Source: Platanthera guangdongensis
Lineage: Eukaryota; Streptophyta; Magnoliopsida; Asparagales; Orchidaceae
DNA: 64,000 bases
NCBI GenBank assembly: GCA_039583875.1
Contig: CM077167.1
Coordinates: 148,011,010 to 148,075,009 of the forward strand
Direction: 5' to 3'
The translations under genes and the position numbers were made by a program. Below, piece after piece: positions 11,005 to 21,617 of this stretch. The notes under the pieces were generated by a model that saw only the letters and a program-made list of their open reading frames with translations, was not told the DNA's origin and searched no databases. Position 1 is the first letter of the stretch, and each line of letters starts with the position of its first letter.

Positions 11005-12690
11005 TGAAAGAATTGGTTTCAAGATGACCTAAACACCTAGAGGGGGGGGGGGTGAATAGGTACAATTCTTTTTTATTACTTAGGCAAACAAATTTATAAC
11101 AATAAGACCTATTATGCACACTGTCACAACACAGATAAAAATAAACACAGCACACACAGAATACACACAGTTTTATAGTGGTTCCCCAAGTGATGGGTAC
11201 ATCCACTTTCCCCCTCCAGGCATCTAGCAGTATACTAGATTCGGCCTAACTTCCTTCTTCTTTCTCAGATCCTCAGATCTTACAACTCAGAACCTTGAAT
11301 GGTTCCTATAACTCAGACTTCAGCAAGTCCTACAGCTCAGATTCTCTCAAAGAATCCTACCTCAAAGTGAGTCCACACTCCTACAACTCAGGCACACATG
11401 CCCTACCTCAGCCTCTTCCACATGCCTACAACTCAGAGATATTAATCTCCTACCTCAGGCACTCAACCCTACCTCAGCCTTTATAATTTAGGCTTACAAC
11501 TCAGATCTATAATAGATCATACAGTAAATTGATAATAGAAAAGAATAAATCCTTCACCCAGGTAGAGAGAGAAAGGGATGAAGGTTTCTTAATCAGTTCT
11601 TGATAGAACAGATAACTTAGAATCAACCTATCTTATCTTATTCAAAGCTTCTTGAATTTGAACAAAGTAGGGTTGATCTACTTGTGAAGTGGAGTTGATC
11701 CTCAATCCAGCTTCCTTCTTCTTTTCATAATTAAATATGAATTCTTTTTGCAGACTTGTTCAGGATCTACTAGAGACTTGATGACTTCTGGATAAAGACT
11801 TCTCTTCTTCTTCTTAGATTGGTTCTGTCTTTTATGCTTCAAGCTCTCTGTTTATCTGATGATAAAACATGTCTTTATATAGGCTTCATCCAAGGTTACC
11901 GGCTGATCCGGTTCATAACGACCTTCTGACAGCATTAACAGATGCAACAGCCTTGTTGGTCATGACAGCTGTCAAGTCAGCAGTTACTTCATTATACTTT
12001 ATCTCAGTCAGCAAAGTGTCGAGACATTCCTTTAAATGTGTCGACACAAATAGACTATGTGTCGACACAATCCGTGGTGATGTCGACACAGCTCCCATAA
12101 TGTCGACACAACACACTTTAATCTTCTTGATACAGCTCCTGTAAAATATGTCGACACAAGTCCTGTGTGTTGACACAATCACTTCTTGTCTTGACATAGT
12201 TGACTTCAATAAAACATTCTGTGTGTGTTGACACAAGTCCTGTGTGTCGACACATTTGTTGTCGACTGAGCTTTCTGTGTGTCGAAACAGTTGTTGTCGA
12301 CTGAGCTTTCTGTGTGTCGACACAAGTCCTGTATGTCGACACAGTTGTTGTCGACTGAGCTTTCTATGTGTCGACAAAAGTCCTGTGTGTCGACATAGTT
12401 GTTGTCGACTGAGCTTTATGTGTGTCGACACAAGTCCTGTGTGTCGACACAGTTGTTGTCGACTGAGCTTTCTGTGTGTCGACACAAACTGACTCCTAGT
12501 GTTGACACAACCTTTCCCATGTGTCGACACAATGCTTCTCAAGTGTCGACACTTGTACTTAGAAAATTTTTCTTGCAATTTCTTAACCTGCACAAAGAAC
12601 TCAAAACACCATCAAATACATATTGATGAATATCATTGAGTTAGGTGAGGCTTCTCCAAATCTGGTACACATTTTACAATTTACCCAACA
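11005..12690 (-). repeat. Copia A 5' LTR
   Basis: Direct copy of 426-2073. On the element strand it starts TGTTGGGTAAATT and ends CAATTCTTTCA. The U3 palindrome array lies at about 12010-12550, the TATA box at 11882-11873 (minus), and the CTCAG-type repeats at about 11280-11500. A run of G at 11042-11051 is longer than in the other copy. Length differs by 38 bp from the 3' LTR, mostly through repeat-unit gains and losses. Confidence 0.93.
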
Positions 12691-12856
12691 GTGTGAAGCG
12701 AGAGGACAGTAGGAGTTTACTTACTTGGAATGCGAGAGTTCCCCACCAGGCACGGGAGGTCTTCTTTCCTCGTGATAGGGGGAGGATTCCTGAGGCGAGT
12801 CGGAGCGCTGATAATGTTGGTCAGTAATGTAAGGAGGATTCGTTGGCATGGGAGAG

Positions 12857-13165
12857 TCAGCGAGGTTTCCCTGAGAGAGCATGGTCAATAAGCGAGACGA
12901 TAAAAGAAAAGAGTTGAGAGGAGGAGTCGAGAATCACTCGTCTCTCCCCGGAAAATGCGGGAGGAAGTGTATCGGCTGCCGAGGGGGCCGAGGAGGTCGC
13001 ACCGGCCGAGAGTGAAGGGTCGGCAGTTTTGGCCTTCTTCGGGCGAGATGATGAAGGTGTTGAAGAGGGGGTGCAGACCAAAGACGGGATCAGGGCAGCC
13101 ATATTGGCTTTATTTTGCTTCTGGACCATTGTAAGGCACTCACGGAAACTCTGGCTGTGAGACAT
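12857..13165 (-). CDS. Element B antisense gene, first exon, with its own TATA box
   Basis: Minus-strand ORF of 102 residues starting MSHSQSFREC at 13165. It contains a basic SSSRPKKAKT stretch, an Ala/Ser-rich linker and a hydrophobic FSFIVSLIDHAL end. A consensus TATA box (TATAAATA on minus) at 13235-13228 would start transcription near 13200, making this ATG the first one. About 130 bp beyond the stop is a perfect GTAAGT donor on the minus strand (12724-12719); an acceptor-like site lies at 324-323 across the Copia A insertion. The reading frames do not join cleanly, so at least one mutation or a different splice is needed. The product is not recognised. Confidence 0.42.
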   Translation of the reverse strand: MSHSQSFRECLTMVQKQNKANMAALIPSLVCTPSSTPSSSRPKKAKTADPSLSAGATSSAPSAADTLPPAFSGERRVILDSSSQLFSFIVSLIDHALSGKPR

Positions 13166-13227
13166 GTTGAGGGTAGAAGAGAGGTGGAAATAAGAAAAGG
13201 GGCACTCCATGATGAGGTGGGGTCTCA

Positions 13228-13235
13228 TATTTATA
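13228..13235 (-). promoter_or_regulatory. TATA box of element B antisense gene
   Basis: TATAAATA on the minus strand, about 65 bp upstream of the MSHSQ start. The 370 bp on its other side (13236-13605) hold no convincing gene on either strand; the overlapping ORFs there are shadows. Confidence 0.5.
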
Positions 13236-13605
13236 GACTCCAGAGGGGGCCGCCAAAGATTCTCATAAGCGAATCCCAATGCCGCGTGCCTCGGTTGGAC
13301 TTTCTTTCCGAGCTTGGGGCAACCTCAAAAAGAGCGGGGATTGTGTACAACCTTGGGCTCGCAAGAGGCGGCTCAAGGAGCGAACAGGAGAAGTTGGCGA
13401 GAGGAACTGGATAGGTGAGTGGAACCATGTGGTCCACTCGCAGGAGGCAAGACGGAGGGTTCTCTGCATTAGGCGAGATGCCCTTTCGGTGCGCGAGCAG
13501 GCCCTTGAGGGCGAGATTGCTCCCATAATACGGGAGGCCTGTGAGACGAGCTGGAGGGCTGTCTCGCCGCTGGTCATTTCCCCACTCGCCATAGAGAAGG
13601 AAAGA

Positions 13606-14057
13606 TGTTTTTACCTTCCTACCCCCAAGAGGGATTTTACTCTTATACCCCGGGTAATTTTATCCTTTTGCCCTTGGTGGTCTGCGTATAGCCCTTCAGA
13701 ACAGCAGAGTTTGGTAGTTGGCAGACCCAACCCAGGGTATTTTCGTAATTTCAGGTCGGTTCAGTATGGTTATTTGTAGATCCAACTCAGAGACCTATAA
13801 ATAGACCGATAAAGTACCTGGAAAAGGTTGTTGAACCCTTATATATTCTTCCTAAGAGACACCTAACTCAGCATTGGCTAGGGAGGGGAAGAACTTCAGA
13901 TTCTTTCGGGTAAGAGGTGGGACCTCCGAGCTGAGACCATCGGTCTGTTTCTGTTCCTGTGACTCACGTCGGAAGGGTGATTAGAGGAGAGTAAGTGTGT
14001 GCTGCATTTTCAGGTCCGAACTCTAGCAGGAACCGGGCGACTAGTTTCAACTATCAT
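13606..14057 (+). repeat. Putative plus-strand LTR of element B
   Basis: A purine tract AGAGAAGGAAAGA (13593-13605) precedes TGTTTTTACC. About 190 bp later comes a plus-strand TATA box, CTATAAATAG (13795-13804). The segment ends near 14050-14057 (CTATCA), exactly where homology to Copia H begins again in minus-strand integrase. PPT, TG start, TATA and an end inside another element together fit a 3' LTR of about 450 bp. The second LTR lies outside the window, so the limits are inferred. Confidence 0.4.
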
Positions 14058-15170
14058 TTTTGCTTTTGAAAGAAGTTTTAATAAAGTAACCTTTTTGACA
14101 AGGAGCACACAAGGAGTTTAAACTGCCACTTAGTTTGGGAAGTCCACATACAAGTTTTTTTGCGATAGTTTAACAACTAATTTTCTTCCATAATGTCCTA
14201 GTCTCCTATGCCAAAGATCTAATTCTTCATTCTTAGTGACTATGCATTTCAAATCAGACGCAGACATATCATCAAAGGTAACAGTATAAACATTATGAGT
14301 TCTAAAAGCAACAAGTAAGACATTAGTAGTTTTGGCATCAATGATTTTGCATCTATTTGTAGAAGATTCAAATATAACATCTAGACCTTTATCACAAAGT
14401 TGGCTAATAGAATGTTGAGAACCAAGGTCCAGCGGGATTGGGTGTGTGTGTGACCGCATATTTGGGCTTCCCCATCGCGTTCCTGGTCTGGGTGTTGACA
14501 CCGGTGGGCCCCCCGTGTGGCAGAATATCCTCGCCATCCCGTGGTTGGATTAGTCCCACATTGCATGCAGCGGGTGGTCCTTGGTGTTTACGTACCCCCG
14601 TCCCCCCTTCCTACTATCTCGTGGTTTTGGGAAGATGTTTGGTGACGGGTGGTTTCCACATGGTATCAGAGATATCCCGCTGCGGGGGTGTGTTGAGAAC
14701 CAAGGTCCAGCGGGATTGGATGTGTGTGGGACCGCATATTTGGGCTTCCCCATCGCGTTCCTGGTCTGGGTGTTGACCCCGGTGGGCCCCCCGTGTGGCG
14801 GAATATCTCCGCCATCCCGTTGTTGGATTAGTCCCACATTGCCTGCAGTGGGTGGTCCTTGGTGTTTATGTACACTCGTCCCCCCTTCCTACTACCTCGT
14901 GGTTTTGGGAAGATGTGTGGTGACGGGTGGTTTCCACATAGAAATTAGGTTGTGCTTAAGTCCATCTACAAATAGAACATTGGAAATTGAAAATGCCTCC
15001 TTACATATGGTTCCAACTCCAAGCATGCGTCCTTTGCTATTGTCTCCAAATGTCACCATGCCTCCCTTCTTCTCCAGGCTAAGGAACTTGTCTTTATCTC
15101 CCGTCATGTGCTTGGAACACCTGGAGTCCAAGTACCACATGTTCATCTTGTCCCTAGACTGCCAACACAC
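14058..15170 (-). pseudogene. pol: Copia C protease and integrase N-terminus, split by TRIM D
   Basis: The minus strand reads WYLDSRCSKHMTGDKDKF (the usual DSGC has Gly changed to Arg), then GDNS..GVGTICK and the GLKHNLIS segment. TRIM D (14413-14938) then breaks the frame, and beyond it come QLCDKGLDVIFESSTN and the GAG-pre-integrase zinc-binding LDLWHRRLGH. The same protein is uninterrupted in Copia H at 57128-56571, which fixes the insertion point. Confidence 0.85.
14413..14938 (+). mobile_element. TRIM D: 526-bp terminal-repeat retrotransposon in miniature
   Basis: Two 248-bp direct repeats, 14413-14660 and 14691-14938, start TGTTGAGAACC and end GTTTCCACA. They flank an internal region of only 30 bp (14661-14690). 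That region begins at once with TGGTATCAGAGAT (tRNA-iMet primer site) and ends in GCTGCGGGGGTG (polypurine-like). The target duplication TAGAA is at 14408-14412 and 14939-14943. The matching site in Copia H (about 56893) reads CTAATAGAAATTAGG with one TAGAA and no insert. It codes for nothing and would need proteins in trans. Confidence 0.93.
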
Positions 15171-17130
15171 CTAAAAAGAAGATGAGGGTAAAGATCTGGT
15201 TACCCAAGTTGTCCCACTCATACGATAGGTAGAAAACTTTGGTTGCCAGACTTGCATATTTTTCTTCACACATTTCCTCAGACACATGCCAGATGTGTGA
15301 CCAAACTTATGACAGTTTGCACACAATGTGTAAGCAGTGGATGCTGCCTTTATTGTGTTACTAGAGCTTATGCTTGAGGATGAGGATAGCCTTTCAAAAC
15401 TTTTGACCTTATTTTGAGATTTGTTTGTGTTAGTCCTAGGCTTGTCATAATGGTGATTTCCGCTCGGTGGTTACTTTGGACTCACGTAACCTAGTCCAAA
15501 TTTCACAGATCCATGACACTGTGCTCCCAATAGCATATTCGGAGATTTTTGGCCTATTCCAAATTTTTGTACAACATATTTGAGATCATGGATCCTCGCC
15601 TTTAAGATGGTGTTTTCAGTAAATAGCATTACACATCGATTGGCAAATTGCTTTATGCCTTCCTCTATCTTGGCAAGAGACATTTGAAGTCTTTTCTCCA
15701 AGGCATTCTTTTCATTGATGAGACTGGTTGTTCTCAATGAAGCCTTGGAGAGACCTTCTTCTAGTCCTTCGTTCGTTATCATCAAACAAGGACACTCTAG
15801 ACACTCAATCTTCTCTTTGCCATTTTTTATTAATTACGTTTTGAAGTTATCTAAGTCCTTTTTGATATTCTTATTTTTGATTTGAATGGACTTCTTCTCC
15901 GGTATAATTCTATTTAACTTCTCACACAAATGTTCATAAATTTTAAGAAGTTCAGTATAGGCGGGTGGAGTTACTTCAGTGTCACTCTGGACACTGGACT
16001 CATCATCAGATTCCTCTTGATTCCTTCCCATGAGGCACAGATTTTCCTCGTCTTCGCAGCTCGAGTCTGAGGAGCTAGACTCATCAGATCTATCCTCTTC
16101 CCAGGTCAGCGCCTTCAATGCCATCTTCTTCCCTTTATGTCGGCTCTGCTTATCTTTTTCCTCCTTCAGGAGTCTTGGGCATTCCCTCTTTAAGTTCCTT
16201 GGCTTTTGGCAGTGATAGCACTCGGGCTGGGACTTCTCATCATCATTTTTCGTGTCCCTCGATGACTTGTTCCACCTTTTGGTTTCTCCCGCTTCTCTCT
16301 TCAGGAATTTTTTAAAATTGTCCCTGCTTCATTGGATTCTTCATGAAATTTCTGAATTCCCGAACATAGAGGCTTTCCTCGTTGTCTTCCTCAGATTCTT
16401 CAGCAGTCTTTCTCTCCCTTATGGCCTTCAACGACAATCACTTCTTCTTTATTTCCCTGGGATACTCCTATGCTTGAATCTATAGTTCATGTTTGTGTGT
16501 CTTTTGATTGTCGATGAGGCTCTCTATCGCCAGGGTGGTGATCTCATGAGATTCAGCAATAACAGTCAACTTTTGGTTGAAGCGAGGCATCAAGGATCGC
16601 AGGGTCTTTATGACCAGATCTCCATTTAAGAAACTCTTCCCGAGAGTTCGCGAGGCACTGACGATATTGGTGAAGCATGTATACATGTTGTCCACTTCCT
16701 CGTCGATCTCCATCCAGAATTGTTCATATTCAGATTCGAGTCGGAACAGCCGCGACCCCTTCACCTACAATATACCTTTGTGGGTAAGCTCAAGTAGACG
16801 GCATATATCATAAACAGTTTCACAGTTATAAATTCTATTAAACTCAGTTTTATCCAATGCATAGAATAAAGAATTCATAGTCATAACATTGTTCGTATAT
16901 CTTATCTTATCAGCGTCATCCCACTTATCGTGTTGTTTTTCTAAGACGGTTTCCCCTACTATGGTAGTGGGTGTAGTGTACTTTGTCTCTACCATGGCCC
17001 ATACGTCCATGCTTTGAGTCATCAGAAAAATTATCATTTCGGTTCTCCAGTGACTATAATCACACCTCGTGAACAGTGGAGGTCTACTCACATCTTGTCC
17101 CTCAAAAAATGCATGAACATAGTGGTCCAT
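15171..17130 (-). pseudogene. gag: Copia C gag, decayed
   Basis: Starts at 17130 on minus (MDHYVHAFFEGQDVSRPP). It carries a UBN2-like gag domain (HWRTEMIIFLMTQSMDVW, RLESEYEQFWMEIDEEVDNM), an acidic Ser/Asp/Glu-rich part (16124-15834), a coiled-coil-like part (15785-15471) and a zinc knuckle CANCHKFGHTSGMC near 15320-15280. Stops and frame changes break it after 16765 and around 16480-16125 and 15830. It ends at TAG 15173-15171, in frame with the protease. Collinear with the gag of Copia H. Confidence 0.82.
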
Positions 17131-17165
17131 CTTACTTCAGGATTTTAGCCTTTTGAAATAACCTT

Positions 17166-17177
17166 CCTCTGATACCA
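17166..17177 (-). promoter_or_regulatory. Copia C primer binding site
   Basis: TGGTATCAGAGG on the minus strand, two bases inside the LTR that starts at 17180; complementary to initiator Met-tRNA. Confidence 0.88.
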
Positions 17178-17179
17178 CT

Positions 17180-18756
17180 TGTTGGATCTCGTGGCCAACC
17201 TTAGAGGGGGGGGGGGATATGGTTTCGAGCATTATTTGAAAATTCAAATTATTTTGGTCCAGGTGAACTAGTTTTGGAAGCTACTGCGGGGAGTTAGGTA
17301 GCTAACGTGCGGCGGTAAGTTACTGAATTCGTTTTCCTGGGCAAATCACTCTTTGGAGAACTACGCACACTAGACAGAATTGATAGTACACCACACAAGA
17401 ATAAAAACACATCAGATCACAGAAGTAATAAAAATAACAGAAACTAACTTTATTAAAATTGAATCAACAATAAGTTCTTGACGATTACAAAATCGTGATC
17501 CCTGTGACGTCAGAGATTGATGGCGGTGAGAAAAAAACACTCTTTTATTTTTTATACCGACCCGCTCTTCTGACCGGTTGGCTCTCTCCCTTTTTCCTCC
17601 AAGAAAGGTCTTCGAGCCGACCCTTCACCTCCACGCAGGGAAGGGTCTTTGAGCCCCTCTAGATCACCGGATCTAGACGTCCCAACCCCAGGATGATTTC
17701 CCACAGAATCCTTCCTGGATTCTGACGACCTTCACTGGTCGATTTTTCTCACCACAAGAACGAACATAAAAAAGAAGATTACAAAAAGACAAGGTTTAAA
17801 AGAAATTGAGATTAAAGTCTCCCTCTTGATGATTTCTTTGTATTGCGATCCTCGGCCAGTGCTTGAGATCTCTGTGTGCTTGCAAGCAGTCGTCACTTCA
17901 AATTCGATGTAGTCCTTGGATCACCGAAGATCTTCGTTCATGAACGAGAGGGAGGCGGAGTTCTTCTCCTTTGACGAAATTGTTTGGAACGGAACGCAGA
18001 AAGGCGGCCGAATCCTAGAATACACGAACTTGATCTTTTTTCGTCTTCAGGTAATGAGCACAGAAACCTAGGCGGCCTTATATATGTCTTTGTGAAAATA
18101 CGCTCCTGCTGGCGGTAAGATTAGCGCCTCGCAGTAGGTTCACGTGCTTGATGTGCCAGTTGTCCTCCAAATTAGGAAAAATATTCAAAATTAATATTTT
18201 CCTATTTCCAATGCTACTGTGGTGTGATGGGCAGATAGCGCCCGACTGTAGGCCTGTATCAACGCACGTAATGCCTGGGAGCATTGAGTGGGTTACCGCA
18301 GCACAGTACCAAGCTAGCGCCCGACATTAGTGTTGTCTCAATGCTCTCAATGCCTTGGGGCGTTGAGTGGGTTACTGCTGCGCGGTACCAAGCTAGCGCT
18401 TGGCGGTAATGATGTCTCAACGCACTCAATGCCTTGGAGCGCTGAGTGGGTTATCGCGACGCGTTACCATGCTAACGCCTGCACGGTAGGTTCCCAAGAG
18501 CTTTGTCATTTTAATTCATCGAGCTAGCGCAGGCGGTAGGACTAGCACAGAGCGGTAGGTTCCCAAGAGCTCTATCCAATTAATTCGTGGCTACCGTCTG
18601 ACGGTAACTTCTATTGCTCGGCATTTTTATCCATTGGAGACTTCTTCTTTGTGTGAACCTGTCAGCCTGCACACTCTATCAACACAAGATGTGATCAAAT
18701 ATAACCTGAGATTTGATATTCTCAAACACAGGGAATGTGAAACAACGGTTCCAACA
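17180..18756 (-). repeat. Copia C 5' LTR
   Basis: Plus-strand ends are TGTTGGATCTCG and GGTTCCAACA. A minus-strand TATA box (CATATATAAGG) lies at 18087-18077. Three tandem copies of a 79-bp unit start at 18255, 18334 and 18413, each with CTCAATGCC...GAGTGGGTTA and TACCAAGCTAGCGC. The same LTR, cut short, is at 59121-60266 with repeat starts at 60053, 60132 and 60211. The bases after it (GTTTT, 18757-18761) would be the TSD; the partner lies outside the window. Confidence 0.85.
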
Positions 18757-20181
18757 GTTTTCATCCCAACTTTAGGTAGGAATAGGGGCCTCCTGCAGTA
18801 CTAGCTCCACCACCACTGCAGACATATGAACTGATGAGGCAGGACGACCGTGGCCACCGATCGGCGATTTGTTATGGGTTCTACCAGTCGGGGCACATCA
18901 GGGCTGACTGCCCTCTGCAGTTTCATCCACCTCCTCCTCCCTCGCCTCCAGCAGCCCCTCCAGCACAGCAGGGCCGAGGCCGAGGATGAGGTCTAGGTCA
19001 AGATCGAGGACATTGTGGTAGAGGTCGAGGACAGGAGCAGATGTATTCTTTGGACATCGCTGAGAAGAGGAACCCCAAGGAAGTTATTACAGGTACTTAA
19101 ATTTATTACAAGTAAAATTTTCAAGATATGTACCTTACAACCACTAGAACAACCACATACCTTAACTTAAACCCCAAATATCATTTATAGTCTTTCTCAG
19201 CGACAAACCCGCCCATACCTTATTCGATATGGGTGCTTCTCACTTGTTCGTAACTGAAACCTTCTTGGAGGGACTAGCAGGCGTAGACCGATTCACCGTC
19301 GTGACCAGGAGGGTGCGTCTACCAGATGGATCAGAGCTTCTATCATCTGCCAAGTGCAAAATGGAGGCAGAGATTGGAGAAAGGTATTCGAAGCGCCGGC
19401 ATTGATTTTGAGAATGTAGGACTTTGACTTGATACTGGGCATGACTTGGTTGCATTGGAACCATGCCCCAATTGATTGCCTGTCAAGGAGCATCACCTTA
19501 TGACACGGGGATACTGACATCATCATCGAAGGTATTAGACCTATTTCTTGTACTCTATTATCATCGGTGTAGGCTGTCAAAGCCCATGAGCAGGGAAATG
19601 AGGTGTACGTGATCTGTTTCGAGATGGTGGAGGGGGATGCCTCCGTTACTGATATTCCTGTAGTTCGGGATTTCTTTGATGTATTCCCATAGAAATTTCC
19701 TGGATTACCTCCAACTAGAGACATGGAGTTTTGGATCTAGTTGGTGCTAGGAGCGAGGCCTGTGTCTCGGGCACCTTACCGGATGGCACCCAAGGAGCTA
19801 GCAGAGTTCCGAACTCAATTACAGGAGCTGGTTGAGTCGGGTTTTGTCCGGCCAAGTTCATCTCCATGGGGAACCCCGGTGCTATTTGTGAAGAAGAAGT
19901 ATGAGTCTTTGCGGCTCTGCATTAACTACCAGGTGCTGAACCGACTGACAGTGTGAAATACGTATCTGCTGCCATGGATTGACGAGCTATTTGACCAGCT
20001 GCAGGGAGCCTTCTAGTTTTCCAAGCTTGACTTAAGGTCAGGATACTACCAGCTGCGCATTCAGGACTAGGATATACCGAAGATGGCCTTTAGTTCTCAG
20101 TACGGACTATACGAGTTCACGGTAATGCCCTTTGGGCTCACGAATGCACCTTTCGCATTCATGTGTATAATGAACTCCGTG
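18757..20181 (+). pseudogene. Gypsy E fragment: gag zinc knuckle, protease, RT
   Basis: The plus-strand remains are in order. First comes a zinc knuckle CYGFYQSGHIRADC at about 18872-18914 (second Cys replaced by Phe), then a Pro-rich tail and an Arg/Gly tract. An intron-like break follows at 19093-19190. Protease starts at LFDMGASHLFVTE (from about 19222). RT pieces follow: the [19 protein letters not shown] block at 19741-19956, [13 protein letters not shown], and [16 protein letters not shown] ending at MNSVF near 20181. Stops and frameshifts are frequent. It stops abruptly where the LTR of gypsy F begins. Collinear with gypsy F but clearly a different copy. Confidence 0.8.
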
Positions 20182-21603
20182 TTCTCTTTCCAATGAGTTA
20201 GAGAGAGGAGGAAGAAGAAGGAGGATTTTGGCCGCCGGTGGAGCATCGGAGCACCGTTTTGAGATCTGAGAGCGGATCCGTGGAGGATGGTTAGTTGTGA
20301 AGATCTCCATCTGTATAGTTTTTCCATGGAGCCAAAGCGTACTACAAGGGTAACGATTCTCTACTTGAGCATGTGAAGCCCTTCCTTTTTGCATAGGGAA
20401 AAACTGCTCCCGCGAGTGTGCGGCGAGTGTGCGGTGTTCCTTGGGGTTGACGGGAATAGTCCCCCTCGTGTTGCATATAGAGTCTGGAATCGAAGTATGG
20501 GCATAGGCATTGTGTGTGAAGCCTACCCGGACATGTTGGTCTGGATCGGTGATGTTGTATTTGTTATGATTTGCCGGAGAAGACTCCATACTTTGGGTTT
20601 TTGGGTTTCTACGCGGTAGATTGCAGCAGGGATCCTTGGAGGTTAGCTCCAAGGCGCACCAGGAAAACTGAGCGGAATCATTGTTCTGCTAACTTGGCGG
20701 TCTGGGAACCGGCCTTGAACATAACTGGGTTATGTGATTGATTGGAATATTAGGATCCGAGAGAAGCTTGGCACGTGCGTACGTCTTAATGTGAACTACG
20801 CGGTTGAGCAACGGGCAAGTGGAATTGGACCTGGGCTATGTGGTTCGGTGCGAGAGACCCGAAAAGGGGACTGGCCATTGGCATAGTCGGGATCCTTAGA
20901 CAGTGGTCAGGAAGGCTAAAATGCTCATGTTGTTGCCATCCTGTGGGTGGTGGTGAAGACATTGAAGTGTCAGGATTCACCGTTAATGTGCCCTAAGTGC
21001 ACGGGGTGTTTGGCCGTGCGAACCTACACCTGTGGCGGAGTATGTTTATACATAATTGTTTAGTTGGGCTAATGACATGAAGGGAAGGAGCACCGCCGTC
21101 CCGAGAATGGGACGGGGTCATTATAATTTGGTCGGCTTTAGCTGACCGTTGCATGTTTGCCACCGTGCAGTGGAATGTTGCTTGCAGGTGCTGCGGAGCC
21201 GAGTGCAAAATAGCGGGCTGGAGCCCATGTTGCCGTGCTAGCCCTCGAAGGCCTTAACGTATAGTTGTTTTTATTTTGTCATGTGTGGCCGGCCTACGAG
21301 CCGATGTATGTAAGACACTATTTGATAAGTGAACTATTATAAGGCCATAAGGCCATGTATCTTTCAGTGTATTGTTATTTCATTCCAGTGGTAGCGATTG
21401 TGGACATTCATGTAAATTGATTATTCAGTTTGGGTTCTTTCTACTTTTAAAAGCTTCCGCTAGAATGCTCTGTGTTAAGACGAGTAGTCTTAATTGGAAT
21501 GTTTGGTTATTAATACGTAACCCTTCCATCTGTCTGTGGTATATGGCGTCGGGTTCCAGCTGGACCTTCTGTTATATGTCATACGACGGATGGGGGTGTT
21601 ACA
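20182..21603 (+). repeat. Gypsy F 5' LTR, lacking about 525 bp of U3
   Basis: Matches the 3' LTR from about 27013 onward (CTCTTTCCAAGGAGTTAGAG versus CTCTTTCCAATGAGTTAGAG) and across the Copia G site to 41001. The first half of U3, present at 26487-27012, is absent, and gypsy E RT sequence lies there instead. It ends GGGGGTGTTACA. Apparent ORFs inside (for example on minus at 20107-20652) recur in the other LTR and look fortuitous. Confidence 0.85.
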
Positions 21604-21606
21604 ATT

Positions 21607-21617
21607 TGGTATCGGAC
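21607..21617 (+). promoter_or_regulatory. Gypsy F primer binding site
   Basis: TGGTATCGGAC three bases after the LTR; a diverged version of the initiator Met-tRNA site TGGTATCAGAG. The 275 bp from here to the gag start (21618-21892) are an untranslated leader with nothing else visible. Confidence 0.65.

Larger units (their letters stand above)
426..12690 (-). mobile_element. Copia A: Sirevirus-like LTR retrotransposon, minus strand, degenerate
   Basis: This is a complete but decayed Ty1/copia element. Two LTRs (426-2073 and 11005-12690) bound it, and the 5-bp duplication GTGTG lies at 421-425 and 12691-12695. On the minus strand the order is 5' LTR, PBS, gag, protease, integrase, reverse transcriptase, RNase H, palindrome array with TATA, ORF3, PPT, 3' LTR. 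The copia domain order, the long gag with a coiled-coil region and two zinc knuckles, and the extra ORF after pol all fit the Sirevirus group. Many nonsense codons and unequal LTR lengths (1648 and 1686 bp) show that it is old. It is inserted in element B. Confidence 0.93.
14058..18756 (-). mobile_element. Copia C: minus-strand copia element, interrupted and left part missing from window
   Basis: Closely related to Copia H (55745-60266) over LTR, PBS, gag, protease and the start of integrase. On its strand: 5' LTR 18756-17180, PBS, gag, then protease and GAG-pre-integrase down to 14058, where element B's LTR begins. The rest of pol presumably lies to the left of the window. TRIM D is inserted in it. 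The base following the LTR (18757 on) is gypsy E, so C was inserted in E. Confidence 0.85.

Noticed and set aside
13115..13779. Plus-strand ORFs of 99 and 166 residues
   Set aside because: They cross the proposed TATA box, PPT and LTR start of element B and have no protein-like composition or motif.
14438..15174. Plus-strand ORFs in and around TRIM D, and the minus ORF 14130-14537
   Set aside because: The plus ORFs translate the two LTR copies. The minus ORF is a fusion of TRIM sequence to Copia C integrase caused by the insertion.
20107..20652. 181-residue minus ORF (and its partner at 39643-40050)
   Set aside because: Falls inside both LTRs of gypsy F and has no recognised domain. Its presence in both copies follows from LTR duplication.
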